DNA from: Kribbella pratensis | GTDB lineage: Bacteria > Actinomycetota > Actinomycetes > Propionibacteriales > Kribbellaceae | DNA length: 64,000 nucleotides | Assembly (NCBI RefSeq): GCF_004366075.1 | Contig: NZ_SODU01000003.1 | Location: forward strand, 868,001-932,000 | Direction: 5' to 3' | Part shown: piece by piece, positions 16,777 to 25,924 of the stretch | How positions within the stretch are numbered: the stretch's first letter is position 1 | How the letters are laid out: each line of letters begins with the position of its first letter | Notes under the pieces: generated by a model | Seen by the model: only the letters and a program-made list of their open reading frames with translations | Told to the model about the DNA's origin: nothing | Database searches by the model: none | Made by a program: the position numbers and the translations under genes

Positions 16777-17912
16777 TTCTTCGCGAGCACCCCGGCGACC
16801 TTGCTGACCGGCTCGGCCAGCCCGTCGACGACCGCGCCGAGAGCCTTCTTCTCGGCCTCGGTCGCGGTGTACGGCTTGAAGCCGTCACCGTCGCGGTACT
16901 TGTCCAGCGACGCGAAGACGGCCTTGAACTGGGCGTCCAGCTGGGTGACGAGCGCCGCGTCGCGCTTCTGCAGGGCCGGGCGGAGCGCCTGGATCGCGGC
17001 CTGTGAGCCCTCGACGTTCGCCTCGAAGTCCCACAGGTCGGTGTGCGAGTAGCGGTCTTCCTCGCCGGTGACCTTGCCGGTCGCGACCTCGTCGAGCAGT
17101 TCCTTGGCGCCGTTCGCCAGCTGCAGCGGGGTGAGCTTGACGACCTTCGCCTTCGCGACCACCGTCTTCACATCGGTCAGCAGCAGGTCGGCGTACTTCT
17201 CCATGCCCTTGGTGGAGTTGGAGACCCACAGCGCCTGCTCGATCCGGTGGTACCCGGTCCACTCGGTGCCCGGCTCGACGTCGTTGACGCGGGCGTCGAT
17301 CTTCGGGTCGAGGTCACCGAACGACTCGGCGACCGGCTCGATCCGCTCCCAGTACGTGCGCGACACCGGGAACAGCGCCTTCGCCTTCGCGACGTCGCCG
17401 GCCTTCACCGCGGTCACGAATTCGGTGGTCTTCTGCTCCAGCGCGACCGCCTGCGAGTTCACGTACCGCTGGTAGCCCTCGGTCGCCTGCTTCAGCGCGG
17501 TGTCGGTGTCGGCCTGCGCGGGCGCGTCGCCGGTGACGGTGAGGTCGCCGCGGATCCCGTCGCCGACCATGCCCGGCTTGCAGACCGCCTGGTACTTACC
17601 GGTCGGCAACTCGACGATCAGGTCCCGCTTCAGGCCCGGTCCGATGTTCTCGACCTCACCCATCACCCGGTCGCCGTCGGCGTACACGTAGAACTCGGTG
17701 ACCTTGCTGCCGCCGTTCGTGACCGAGAACGTGCTGGTCCCTGACTTCACGTCGCGGCGGCTCAGGTCGCAACCCGAGTCGGACGCCTTCACCGACACCG
17801 GGCCGGTGCTGTCGTCCTTCGCCGCGGGCTCGTCCTTCGCACACGCGGTCAGCGCGGCGAGGCCGAGGACGACACCGAAAATGGAGGCCCGACGGGCCAG
17901 TGAGGTGGACAT
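16773..17912 (-). CDS. efeO: Iron uptake system lipoprotein EfeO
   Basis: A 379-residue protein. ATG 17912 follows AGGAGAACC and gives a lipoprotein signal ending LAALTAC (C24), so the longer frame to 18233 is not used. A cupredoxin-like domain comes first (VSVKASDSGCDLSRRDVKSG through CKPGMVGDG). The M75-type domain follows with its HxxE metal site in GYHRIEQALW. EfeO binds ferric or ferrous iron at the cell surface and passes it to EfeU. The gene starts 14 bases after efeU. Confidence 0.93.
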   Translation of the reverse strand: MSTSLARRASIFGVVLGLAALTACAKDEPAAKDDSTGPVSVKASDSGCDLSRRDVKSGTSTFSVTNGGSKVTEFYVYADGDRVMGEVENIGPGLKRDLIVELPTGKYQAVCKPGMVGDGIRGDLTVTGDAPAQADTDTALKQATEGYQRYVNSQAVALEQKTTEFVTAVKAGDVAKAKALFPVSRTYWERIEPVAESFGDLDPKIDARVNDVEPGTEWTGYHRIEQALWVSNSTKGMEKYADLLLTDVKTVVAKAKVVKLTPLQLANGAKELLDEVATGKVTGEEDRYSHTDLWDFEANVEGSQAAIQALRPALQKRDAALVTQLDAQFKAVFASLDKYRDGDGFKPYTATEAEKKALGAVVDGLAEPVSKVAGVLAKK

Positions 17913-17926
17913 GGTTCTCCTGGTGT

Positions 17927-18775
17927 TCAGGCCGCGTTGTGAGCGGTCGTCGCCGGTACGGCGGGTGGTGTGGAGCTCTTCACCGGACGGAAGTAGAGCA
18001 CCATCACCGGGACGAGATAGACGACCCACGCGATCGCCTCCAGCACGGACGGTGCCGGGTTGAAGTTGAAGATGCCCTTCAGCAGTACGCCGTACCAGCT
18101 GTCCGGCGGGATCACGTGGGAGATGTCGAAGGCCAGCGTGTGCAGGCCGGGCAGGATGTTCGCCTCCTGCAGGTCGTGGAAGCCGTACGCGAAGATGCCG
18201 GCCGCGACCAGGATCAGCACCGCGCCGGTCCACTTGAAGAACACGGCCAGGTTGATCTTCACGGCGCCCTTGTAGATCGCGACGCCGAGCAGCACCGCGG
18301 TCGCGAGCCCGAGCAGGACGCCGACGAACGGTACGGCGGTGGTCGCGGTGGCGGCCGACGCGTACACGATGAACGCGGTCTCGATGCTCTCCCGGAACAC
18401 CGCCAGGAACGCGAGAATGACGACCGCGCGCGACCCCACCTCGAGCGCCTGCCCCATCCGCTCGCGCAGTTCCCTGGCGATGCTGCGGGAGGCCTTGCGC
18501 ATCCAGAAGATCATCCAGGTGACGAAGCCGACCGCGAGGATCGACATCACCCCGCCGACGGTCTCCTGGGTGGTGAACGACTTCGCGGTCAGCGCGGTGA
18601 CGAACTGGAGCAGACCCCAGGCGGCGACCGCCACGGCCAGCGCCGTGGCGACACCGATCCAGACCAGTTTGAGTCGATCCCGGTGGCCCGACTTGACCAG
18701 GAAGGTGGCGAGGATGCTGACGACCAGCGAGGCCTCGAGTCCTTCACGAAGTCCGATCAGGTAGTTCGCGAGCAT
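17927..18775 (-). CDS. efeU: Ferrous/ferric iron permease EfeU (FTR1 family)
   Basis: A 282-residue polytopic protein with seven predicted helices. Both REXXE iron-translocation motifs are present: REGLE at residues 10-14 and RESIE in the fourth helix region (FLAVFRESIETAFIVYAS). It is the membrane channel of the EfeUOB importer and the first gene of the operon. Two IdeR/DtxR-like sequences sit directly upstream, predicting repression by iron. Unlike the E. coli K-12 gene, this copy is intact. Confidence 0.94.
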   Translation of the reverse strand: MLANYLIGLREGLEASLVVSILATFLVKSGHRDRLKLVWIGVATALAVAVAAWGLLQFVTALTAKSFTTQETVGGVMSILAVGFVTWMIFWMRKASRSIARELRERMGQALEVGSRAVVILAFLAVFRESIETAFIVYASAATATTAVPFVGVLLGLATAVLLGVAIYKGAVKINLAVFFKWTGAVLILVAAGIFAYGFHDLQEANILPGLHTLAFDISHVIPPDSWYGVLLKGIFNFNPAPSVLEAIAWVVYLVPVMVLYFRPVKSSTPPAVPATTAHNAA

Positions 18776-18806
18776 GGCGGGACTCTCTCAGTGCGGTGTT
18801 ACGGCA

Positions 18807-18840
18807 TTAGGTACGGCTAACCTTCCTGAGGTTAACCTAA
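18807..18840 (-). promoter_or_regulatory. IdeR/DtxR iron boxes upstream of efeU
   Basis: TTAGGTACGGCTAACCTTC (18807-18825) matches 15 of 19 positions of the known actinobacterial iron box TTAGGTTAGGCTAACCTAA. A second palindrome, AGGTTAACCT inside TGAGGTTAACCTAA, lies at 18827-18840. Both are within 65 bases of the efeU start, and the second covers the stop codon of the upstream RNA ligase gene. Confidence 0.8.
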
Positions 18841-19395
18841 GAAGTCCCATTCGCCTACCGTGATGTACGCCGCACTGTGGCCCGGGCCTTCACCCAACCG
18901 GGACTCGATCAACTGCAGGCTGCCCGCGGTCCAGACCGGACCGTTGTAGGTGTCGAAAACCCTGACCCACTTGGTGACGTCGATCGGCCGCCGCAACCGC
19001 GCCAGTGTCAGGTGCGGGGTGAATTTCCTTCCCTCCACGGTCACTCCGGCGCGACTCGCTGCCGCCCGGGTGGTCATCGCCAGGTGCTTGAGCGACTCGG
19101 TCTCGTCGCGTACGCCGGCGTACAGCACCCGGGCGTCCGGGACACCGGGGAACGCGCCGGCTCCGGTGAGTTGCAGCTCGAACGGTTTCTGTCGCTTGGC
19201 GGCGAGCTCCAGCCGCTCCTCGAGTTCCTCGGTCTTCCAGTCCGGCACCTCGCCCAGGAACGCCAGCGTGAGATGCCAGTGCTCGTCCGACGCCCACCGG
19301 ATGTCGTCGTCCGGATGGTCCCGGCGCGGCTCGACGAACTCGCTCAGATCCTCCACTACCTCGTGAGGTGGCACTACTGCCACGAACAATCGCAT
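18832..19395 (-). CDS. thpR: RNA 2',3'-cyclic phosphodiesterase (2'-5' RNA ligase family)
   Basis: A 187-residue 2H phosphoesterase. ATG 19395 gives the standard N-terminus MRLFVAVVPPHEVVEDL; the longer upstream frame is not convincing. Both catalytic HxT motifs are visible: HWHLTLAFLG and FTPHLTLARL. The enzyme hydrolyses 2',3'-cyclic phosphate ends, and reversible 2'-5' ligation is known for the family. It is divergent from the kinase-oxidoreductase fusion with only about 33 bases between starts. Confidence 0.92.
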   Translation of the reverse strand: MRLFVAVVPPHEVVEDLSEFVEPRRDHPDDDIRWASDEHWHLTLAFLGEVPDWKTEELEERLELAAKRQKPFELQLTGAGAFPGVPDARVLYAGVRDETESLKHLAMTTRAAASRAGVTVEGRKFTPHLTLARLRRPIDVTKWVRVFDTYNGPVWTAGSLQLIESRLGEGPGHSAAYITVGEWDFLG

Positions 19396-19428
19396 CCGAA
19401 AATCGTATCGGTGGTGGAAACTGCTTTT

Positions 19429-20871
19429 GTGTCCGAGTTCAAGCTGCCGTCGCCGTGTGTGGTGATCCTGGTCGGTCCGGGAGCGTCCGGGAAGTCGACG
19501 TGGGCGGCGGAGCATTTCGGGGCTGAGCTGGTGGTGTCGAGTGATCGGCTGCGGGCGTTGGTCGGGGCCGGTGAGGACGACATCGCGGCGAGTGCCGACG
19601 CGTTCGCGTTGCTGGAAGAGGTGGTGCGGCAACGGATCGGGCGGCGGCTGACGACTGTCGTCGACACCTTGGGGTTGGACCGCGAGAAGCGGGTGCGCTG
19701 GCTCAGCCTGGCTCGCGAGGCCGGGATGCCCTGTGTCGCGGTGGGTTTCGACACGCCGAGCGAGGAGTGCCGGCGGCGGAATCGGGAGCGTACCGCGAAG
19801 CAGATCCCGGCCGACGTACTGGCGTCGCAGCTACGGACCTGGGCTTCGGTGAAGCAGGAGCTGCCGACGGAGGGGTACGACGACGTACTACAGCCGACTG
19901 CCGTGCGAGTGGTGCCGAACGCCTTCGTGGAGTCGACCGCGGCGCACGCGCGGCAATCCGAGACGCCTGTGGGGTTGCGGTTCGGACTGCAACTGAGCAG
20001 ATATCCGGGTCGGGAGGGCCTGGCTTCGTGGGTTCGTGAGGTGGCGGAGCGGGCCGAGGCGGTCGGGTTCGACGCGATCTACGTGATGGATCACTTCCGG
20101 CAGATCCCGCAGGTGGGGCGGGCGTGGGAGGACTTCCTGGAGAGCTGGACGACGCTCGGGTACCTGGCCGCGTGTACGACCCGCGTTCGGCTGGGGACGC
20201 TGGTCTCGGGCATCACGTACCGGAACGTCGCCCACCTCGGAAAGATCGCGGCGACGCTGGATGTGTTGAGTGGTGGGCGGGCCGTGTGCGGGGTCGGGCT
20301 CGCGTGGTTCGAAGCGGAGCACAAGGCGTACGGCTGGCCGTTTCCGCCAGTGAGTGAACGCTATGCGTTGCTCGAGGACGCCTTGCAGTTGTTGCCGGTC
20401 TTATGGGGCCCTGGCAACAAACCGTTCCGCGGCAAGGTTCTCGACGTACCGGACACCACTTGTTATCCGCGTCCGCTGCAAGAACGCCTGCCCGTGCTCG
20501 TCGGCGGGAGTGGGCCGCGGACACTGCGCCTGGCCGGGCGGTACGCGGATGCGGTGAATGTGTTCGGGGACGTCGCCGCTGTCCGGAAGGCTGCCGGCTA
20601 CCTGGGCGATCGACCGGTTGAGCTGACGCATCTGTCGACAACTCTGGTGGGCAAGGACTCGCGGCAGTTGGACGAGCTCGTACGGCGGTTGCGTCCGCGG
20701 AACGTGAACCCGGCCAAGTACGCGGCCTCCGTGAACGCCGGCACCGTCGACGATCAGATCGGGCGGTTCCGTGAGCTGTCCGAGGCGGGGGTGGCCGAGG
20801 CGATGATCAGCCTCCCCGACCTCGACACCCTCGACACGGTGGCCGATGTGATCTCAGCCTTTCGGGTCTAG
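19429..20871 (+). CDS. P-loop kinase fused to F420-dependent LLM-class oxidoreductase
   Basis: A 480-residue two-domain protein. Residues 1 to about 165 are an AAA/kinase domain with Walker A GPGASGKST (16-24) and a later RRRNRERTAKQIPADVL lid-like stretch. Residues about 180-480 are a TIM-barrel luciferase-like oxidoreductase (FDAIYVMDHFRQIPQVGRAW, TTRVRLGTLVSGITYRNVAH, VGLAWFEAEHKAYGWPFPP, VLVGGSGPRTLRLAGRYAD), matching the TIGR03560-type F420 enzymes. GTG 19429 fits the homologous start; GTG 19411 is an alternative. The 3' end overlaps mtr by 18 bases. Substrates of both domains are unknown. Confidence 0.85.
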   Translation: MSEFKLPSPCVVILVGPGASGKSTWAAEHFGAELVVSSDRLRALVGAGEDDIAASADAFALLEEVVRQRIGRRLTTVVDTLGLDREKRVRWLSLAREAGMPCVAVGFDTPSEECRRRNRERTAKQIPADVLASQLRTWASVKQELPTEGYDDVLQPTAVRVVPNAFVESTAAHARQSETPVGLRFGLQLSRYPGREGLASWVREVAERAEAVGFDAIYVMDHFRQIPQVGRAWEDFLESWTTLGYLAACTTRVRLGTLVSGITYRNVAHLGKIAATLDVLSGGRAVCGVGLAWFEAEHKAYGWPFPPVSERYALLEDALQLLPVLWGPGNKPFRGKVLDVPDTTCYPRPLQERLPVLVGGSGPRTLRLAGRYADAVNVFGDVAAVRKAAGYLGDRPVELTHLSTTLVGKDSRQLDELVRRLRPRNVNPAKYAASVNAGTVDDQIGRFRELSEAGVAEAMISLPDLDTLDTVADVISAFRV

Positions 20872-22257
20872 TTTCAGCTTCAGCAGGGCGTTCTCGATCA
20901 GTTCGGGCATGGCCGGGTGGATCCAGTACTGGCCGCGCGCCATCGTGTACGCGTCCAGTCCGAAGCTCATCGCCTGGATCACCGGCTGGATCACGGTGGG
21001 CGCCTGCGGGCCGATCACGTGGCAGCCGAGGATCTGCCCGCTCTCCGGGTCGGCGAGCACCTTCGCGAACCCGGTGGTGTCCTCCATCGCCCAGCCGTAC
21101 GCGATGTCGGCGTACTGCTGAACCGCTTTCACATAAGGGATTCCGCGTTCCTGCGCCTGCTCCTCGGTGAGGCCGACGGACGCGATCTGCGGCGCGCTGA
21201 AGACCGCGTGCGGGACGAAGCGGTGGTCGGCCTCGATCCGGTCGTCGGGGTTGAGCAGGTTGTGCTTCACCACCCGGGCCTCGTGGTTCGCGACATGCTT
21301 CAGCTGGTGCGGAGTGGTCACATCGCCGAGCGCGTAGATGCCGTCGACGTTGGTCTGCTGGTATTTGTCCACGACCACGCGGCCCTCGTGGTCGACCCCG
21401 ACGCCGGTCGCGTCCAGGTTCAGCAGGTCCGAGTTCGCTTCCCGCCCGACTGCGACCAGCAGCTCGTCGACGACCAGCTCGTCGGAGCCTTCCGGATGCA
21501 ACATGCCGAGCAGGATCGAGCCGTCGTCACGCCGTGCCACTCGGACGGTTTCGTGGTTCAGGCGTACGTCGTACTTGTCCTGGGCGATCTCGGTGTAACG
21601 CTCGGCGAGCTCGCCGTCCTCGTGCCGGAGCAGCAGGCTGGAACGGGCGATGATCGTCACCTCGACGCCGAACGACGCGAAGACGTGCGCGAACTCAGCC
21701 GCGACGAACCCGCTGCCGATGATCGCGAGCCGGCGCGGCAGTTCCTCGAGCCGCATGATCGTGTTCGACGTGTGGAACCCGGTCTCCTCGAGGCCCGGAA
21801 TCGGCGGCACGATCGGCCGGCTGCCGCTGGCGATCACGAACCGGTCCGCGCTGAACACGCTCGTCGAGCCGTCCTTGCCGTCGACCGTCATTTCCTTGAA
21901 CCCGGTGAACCGGCCGGTCCCGTCGTACACGTGGACGTTCGCGTTGTCCGGGTTGTGGTGCCGGTACTCCGAGCCGCCCGCCGCGATCGGATCGATCCGG
22001 CCGAAGATCCGGTCCCGGACGTCGGTCCAGCGGACGTCGAGCAGCTGCTCGTCGACGCCGTACCGCGCACTCACCGACGGGGTCGCGGCCACGTCGGCGG
22101 CGTGCACGAACATCTTTGTGGGGATGCACCCGACGTTCAGGCAGGTGCCGCCGAACGTGCCGCGCTCGACGATCGCCACCTTCCAGTCGGCGAACCGCCG
22201 ATTGACGATGGTGTTACCGGAGCCGGTCCCGATGATGACGAGGTCGTAATGGGTCAC
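20854..22257 (-). CDS. mtr: Mycothione reductase
   Basis: A 467-residue flavoprotein disulfide reductase. The FAD-binding start is LVIIGTGSGNTIVNRRFADW, the redox disulfide is GGTCLNVGCIPTK (C39, C44), the NADPH fold is RLAIIGSGFVAAEFAHVFAS, and the C-terminal acid-base site is HPAMPELIENALL. The replacement of the usual GGYVAA-type and dimer-interface residues follows the mycothione reductase subgroup. It reduces oxidised mycothiol with NADPH, the actinobacterial counterpart of glutathione reductase. It is divergent from the DUF4429 gene, with 54 bases between. Confidence 0.93.
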   Translation of the reverse strand: MTHYDLVIIGTGSGNTIVNRRFADWKVAIVERGTFGGTCLNVGCIPTKMFVHAADVAATPSVSARYGVDEQLLDVRWTDVRDRIFGRIDPIAAGGSEYRHHNPDNANVHVYDGTGRFTGFKEMTVDGKDGSTSVFSADRFVIASGSRPIVPPIPGLEETGFHTSNTIMRLEELPRRLAIIGSGFVAAEFAHVFASFGVEVTIIARSSLLLRHEDGELAERYTEIAQDKYDVRLNHETVRVARRDDGSILLGMLHPEGSDELVVDELLVAVGREANSDLLNLDATGVGVDHEGRVVVDKYQQTNVDGIYALGDVTTPHQLKHVANHEARVVKHNLLNPDDRIEADHRFVPHAVFSAPQIASVGLTEEQAQERGIPYVKAVQQYADIAYGWAMEDTTGFAKVLADPESGQILGCHVIGPQAPTVIQPVIQAMSFGLDAYTMARGQYWIHPAMPELIENALLKLKLDPKG

Positions 22258-22311
22258 ACCTCATTGTGCGCGTTACGCGCAACTGGCCCGGTGACCGGGG
22301 AGGATGAGCAG

Positions 22312-22977
22312 GTGGCACTCGGTGAGCTGACGAGCACGTACGGCACGGTCGTCTGGGACGGCATCGGCACTCTCCGGATCCGGTACGGCGGGACGCTCGT
22401 ACGGACTCGTCTGGGTGAGCGGATCGTGCCCGTCGAGGCACTGCGCGCCGTTGAGCTCACCGAGGCGGGACTCCGGCTCGTACTTCGTGACGGCGCCGAC
22501 CCGCTGCAGTCGGTGACGCAGCCGATCGAGCTCTACGACTTCCCGGGCGTCGATCACCAGGTCGCCGAGGGGATCGCCCGTGACATCGGCCAGGCCCTCG
22601 TGCGTCGCGACGTACCGCAGACGGCCGCCACCGCGTGGCTGGTCGCGCCGCCACCCGCGCCCGACCGGATCGAGGGGCGGGACGCGACGCTCGCGGTGGC
22701 GAACGGGCAGCTCACGTTCAAGTACCACCGGTCCGTGGGCCGTCAGAAGAAGGCATTCGGCGATCCGTGGTCGGTGCCGCTCGGGGACATCGTCGACGTG
22801 GCATGGGCGCCGTCGCCCGGCCTCGGCGCGCGTGGGTTCCTCCGGATCAGCACGTCCGCGACCCCCGACGTACGCCCGAAGCCCAAGCACGACCCCGCGG
22901 CAATACTCACCCGACGCGCAGCCGAAGCCGACGCACTCTTCTTCGCCGCCCGCCTACTGACCCGAATCCGCCCCTAG
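22312..22977 (+). CDS. DUF4429 domain protein
   Basis: A 221-residue protein with two DUF4429 repeats (TVVWDGIGTLRIRYGG, LGERIVPVEALRAVEL; then ATLAVANGQLTFKYHRS, WSVPLGDIVDVAWAPSPG). The domain is known in actinobacteria and has no assigned function. GTG 22312 is chosen for its GGGGAGGA site eight bases upstream; GTG 22291 is possible. It ends four bases into the convergent MFS gene. The usual C-terminal SHOCT segment seen in relatives is absent. Confidence 0.82.
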   Translation: MALGELTSTYGTVVWDGIGTLRIRYGGTLVRTRLGERIVPVEALRAVELTEAGLRLVLRDGADPLQSVTQPIELYDFPGVDHQVAEGIARDIGQALVRRDVPQTAATAWLVAPPPAPDRIEGRDATLAVANGQLTFKYHRSVGRQKKAFGDPWSVPLGDIVDVAWAPSPGLGARGFLRISTSATPDVRPKPKHDPAAILTRRAAEADALFFAARLLTRIRP

Positions 22978-24293
22978 GCGACCTGGGGCTTCTTCTGAGG
23001 TACGTCGGGTGCGTCGACGACTGCCTTCTCGCCGAGTAGTTCGGTCTGGGGCAGGACCTCGAGGTGGGGGCGCGGGAGCAGCCGCGGACGGATCGCCAGA
23101 CCGCGCCGGCGGGAGAAGTACAGTACCGAGCCGACCGTGCCGAGCACGGTGAGCCCACCGCCGACGATCAGCGACCAGCGGGCGCCCATCACCTGCCCGA
23201 TCCAGCCGATGAACGGCGACCCGAGCGGCGTGCCGCCCATCAGGACCGTCATGTACAGCGCCATCACCCGGCCGCGCATCGTCGGCTCGATGCTCAACTG
23301 CATCGTCGCGTTCGCCGAGGTGAGCATGGTGAGGGAGGTCAGTCCGACCAGGGGCAGAACGAGCGCGAAGGTCAGGTACGTCGGCATCAGCGCACTCACG
23401 ATCTCGAGCAGACCGAACGCCACCGCCGCACCGATCACGAGCCGCGCGCGGATCCGGACCCGCCGGGCCGCGAGCAGGGCGCCGGACAGCGAGCCGATCG
23501 CCAGGATCGAGCCGAGAATGCCGTACTCCCCCGCGCCCTTGTGGAACGCACTCGTCGCCATCAGCGCCGAGGTCATCTGGAAGTTCAGCCCGAAGGTGCC
23601 GGCGAAGAAGACCGCGACCAGGACCATCATCAGGTCGGGCCGCCGCCACAGGTACCGCATGCCGTCGCGGATCATGCCCTTGTCCCGCGCAGCGGGCTTC
23701 GGCGTGTGCAGTTCACCGGTGCGCATCAGCCGCAGCGACACGATCACCGCGGCATAGGTGAACCCGTTGATCATGATCACCGGACCGGTGCCGATCCAGT
23801 TGATCAGCAGACCGGCCAGCGCCGGACCGAGCAGCCGGGCCGCGTTGAAGGAGGCCGAGTTCAGTCCGACAGCGTTCGAGAGTTCGTCGCGGCCGACCAT
23901 CTCGACCACGAAGGCCTGCCGGGTCGGGGCGTCGAACGCCGTACCCACACCGAACAGGAGAGCCAGCAGATACACGTGCCACGTCTGCACGACGCCGGCG
24001 ATCGTCAGACCACCGAGGGTCAGAGCGACGGTGGCCATCGCGATCTGGGTGAGCGTCAGCACGGTCCGCTTCGGAAAGCGGTCGGCGATCAGACCGGCGT
24101 ACGGGCCGAGCAGGAGCGCCGGCAGGAACTGGAGGCCGGTGACGATGCCGAGCGCCGTACCCGAATGGGTCAGCTCCAGGACCAGCCAGTCCTGGGCGAC
24201 CCGCTGCATCCAGGTGCCGACGTTGGAGATGATCGCGCCCGAGGCGTAGAGCCGGAAGTTCCGGACCTTGAACGCGCGGAAGGTGGGGCTCAT
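22974..24293 (-). CDS. MFS transporter, EntS-like exporter
   Basis: A 439-residue MFS_3 protein with about 12 helices (FRLYASGAIISNVGTWMQRV, DWLVLELTHSGTALGI, GLIADRFPKRTVLTLTQ, FDAPTRQAFVVEMVGRDEL). A hydrophilic proline-rich tail of about 45 residues ends the protein. It overlaps the upstream MarR gene by four bases, so the two are translated together, and drug or metabolite export under MarR control is the natural reading. Confidence 0.9.
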   Translation of the reverse strand: MSPTFRAFKVRNFRLYASGAIISNVGTWMQRVAQDWLVLELTHSGTALGIVTGLQFLPALLLGPYAGLIADRFPKRTVLTLTQIAMATVALTLGGLTIAGVVQTWHVYLLALLFGVGTAFDAPTRQAFVVEMVGRDELSNAVGLNSASFNAARLLGPALAGLLINWIGTGPVIMINGFTYAAVIVSLRLMRTGELHTPKPAARDKGMIRDGMRYLWRRPDLMMVLVAVFFAGTFGLNFQMTSALMATSAFHKGAGEYGILGSILAIGSLSGALLAARRVRIRARLVIGAAVAFGLLEIVSALMPTYLTFALVLPLVGLTSLTMLTSANATMQLSIEPTMRGRVMALYMTVLMGGTPLGSPFIGWIGQVMGARWSLIVGGGLTVLGTVGSVLYFSRRRGLAIRPRLLPRPHLEVLPQTELLGEKAVVDAPDVPQKKPQVA

Positions 24294-24739
24294 CGAGCCG
24301 CCAGTCGTTCGAGAACAGGTGCTGCCTTGCGCAGGATGTCGCGCTCCTCAGGGGTCAGTTGCTTGAGCTTCTTGTGCAGCCACTCGTCGCGGCGCTTGCG
24401 GTTCGCCAGGATCAGCTCGTCGGCGCGAGCGGTCAGCTCGACGACGATCTGCCGCTTGTCGGTCGGATGCGGGCGGCGGACCACCAGGCCCGCCTCCTCC
24501 ATGTTCGTCACGATCCGCGTCATCGACGGCGGCTTCACCTGCTCGTGGGCGGCCAGCTCGCCGATCGTCATCGCCTCGTGCTTGGCCAGCGCGCCGAGCA
24601 CGCTGAGCTGGTTCGCGGTGAGGTCGTGACCGGGCTCGCGCTGCCGGCGGATCTGCCGGGACAGCCGCAGGGTCGACGACCGCAGAGCACTCGCCAGCCC
24701 GACATCACTCTTCACCTGCTGCGCTACGACTTCGGGCAT
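24290..24739 (-). CDS. MarR family transcriptional regulator
   Basis: A 149-residue winged-helix repressor. The core is LTANQLSVLGALAKHEAMTI, GELAAHEQVKPPSMTRIVTN and the wing GLVVRRPHPTDKRQIVVEL, with the conserved wing residues D and R. It is the first gene of the MarR-MFS unit. An A+T-rich patch with two TTACCTT repeats (about 24744-24764) lies directly upstream and may hold its operator, but no clean dyad was found. Confidence 0.92.
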   Translation of the reverse strand: MPEVVAQQVKSDVGLASALRSSTLRLSRQIRRQREPGHDLTANQLSVLGALAKHEAMTIGELAAHEQVKPPSMTRIVTNMEEAGLVVRRPHPTDKRQIVVELTARADELILANRKRRDEWLHKKLKQLTPEERDILRKAAPVLERLAAR

Positions 24740-24832
24740 GTCTTTACCTTAACTCATTACCTTTGCTAACTAAAAACGTTGGACCGCCAGCTGGTATTCC
24801 CCGCGAGGTGGCGGCCGATAGAGTTCGCGCTC

Positions 24833-25924
24833 ATGGGGACGACGGCGGAGCTGGAGCGGTACGAGCAGAGGTTCCGGCGAGCGGGACTGCCGCTGTTCAT
24901 CGAGGACTTCTCGCCGACACACGACATCTTCACGCGGGCGGCGCCGTTGCTGGTGCTGGTGTTCCTGGCCGAGATGCTCGGTGCCACGTCGCTCGAATGG
25001 GACTGGTGGCAGAACCTGCTGGCCGCGATCGGCGGCCTGGTCGCACTGATCGCCGGGTTCGGCCTGCTCAACGGGCTACGAGGGCGACCGTTCGGATCGT
25101 TGCCCACCCGCTTCGGGACTCCGGAGCTGGCGGTGTTCGTCTTGCTGCCGGCGTTGCTCCCGGTAGTCACGCAAGGACAGGTCAAGCAGTTCTTCGGCGT
25201 AGCCTTCGGCAACCTCGTGCTGGTCGGACTGGTGTACGTCGTGGTCGGCTACGGCTTCATCGCGACCGTCGTCTGGGGAGTACGCCAACTGGCCCGCGAG
25301 CTGGCCAACTCGGTCGCCAGCTTCGTCCGGGCGCTGCCGCTCCTGCTGGTCTTCTCGCTGGTGCTGTTCATGACCGCGGACATGTGGCAGGTGTTCGCGT
25401 GGATGCCCGCCGCCTTCATCGTCTTCTCCGTGATCGCCTTCACCTTGCTGAGCACGGTGTTCCTGCTGATCCGGTTGCCGCTCGAGGTGGACGCGATCGA
25501 GCGCACCGCCGGCTCCGGCCCGCCGCTGAGCCGCAGCCAGCGCTTCAACGTCAGCGTCAGCCTGGTGATCCGGCAGTGGATGCAGGTGCTCGTGGTGAGC
25601 GCCGGCGTCGGGCTGTTCTTCATTGCCTTCGGCATGCTCGCGATCAGCGAGCACATCTATCGGCAGTGGGGCGTCGACGCCGGCTCGTGGTCGTACAACG
25701 TCGAACTGCTGAACCATCCGCTCGTCCTCAGCGCCTCCCTGATCAAGGTCGCCGTCGGCATCGCGAACTTCACCGGCCTCTACTACTCGATCGCGTTGCT
25801 CACGGACTCGACGTACCGCACGGAATTCCTCGACCACGTCAGCAACGAACTCCGCGAACTCTTCACCGCAAGAGCCGAGTACCTCGAACTCCGCCGTACC
25901 GCTCAGCCGTTCCCGCGGGCCTAG
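24833..25924 (+). CDS. Multi-pass membrane protein of unknown function
   Basis: A 363-residue protein starting at ATG 24833 with a soluble, charged N-terminus (TTAELERYEQRFRRAGLPLF). About eight hydrophobic segments follow (APLLVLVFLAEMLG, LLAAIGGLVALIAGFGLL, LAVFVLLPALLPVV, ALPLLLVFSLVLFMTADMWQ, AFIVFSVIAFTLLSTVFLLI, MQVLVVSAGVGLFFIAFGML). No transporter or enzyme signature was recognised. It is divergent from marR and converges on the purine permease with a four-base overlap. Confidence 0.72.
   Translation: MGTTAELERYEQRFRRAGLPLFIEDFSPTHDIFTRAAPLLVLVFLAEMLGATSLEWDWWQNLLAAIGGLVALIAGFGLLNGLRGRPFGSLPTRFGTPELAVFVLLPALLPVVTQGQVKQFFGVAFGNLVLVGLVYVVVGYGFIATVVWGVRQLARELANSVASFVRALPLLLVFSLVLFMTADMWQVFAWMPAAFIVFSVIAFTLLSTVFLLIRLPLEVDAIERTAGSGPPLSRSQRFNVSVSLVIRQWMQVLVVSAGVGLFFIAFGMLAISEHIYRQWGVDAGSWSYNVELLNHPLVLSASLIKVAVGIANFTGLYYSIALLTDSTYRTEFLDHVSNELRELFTARAEYLELRRTAQPFPRA

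Noticed and set aside
18877..19428. Long N-terminal extension of the kinase-oxidoreductase frame
   Set aside because: It is antisense to thpR, whose two HxT motifs are clear.
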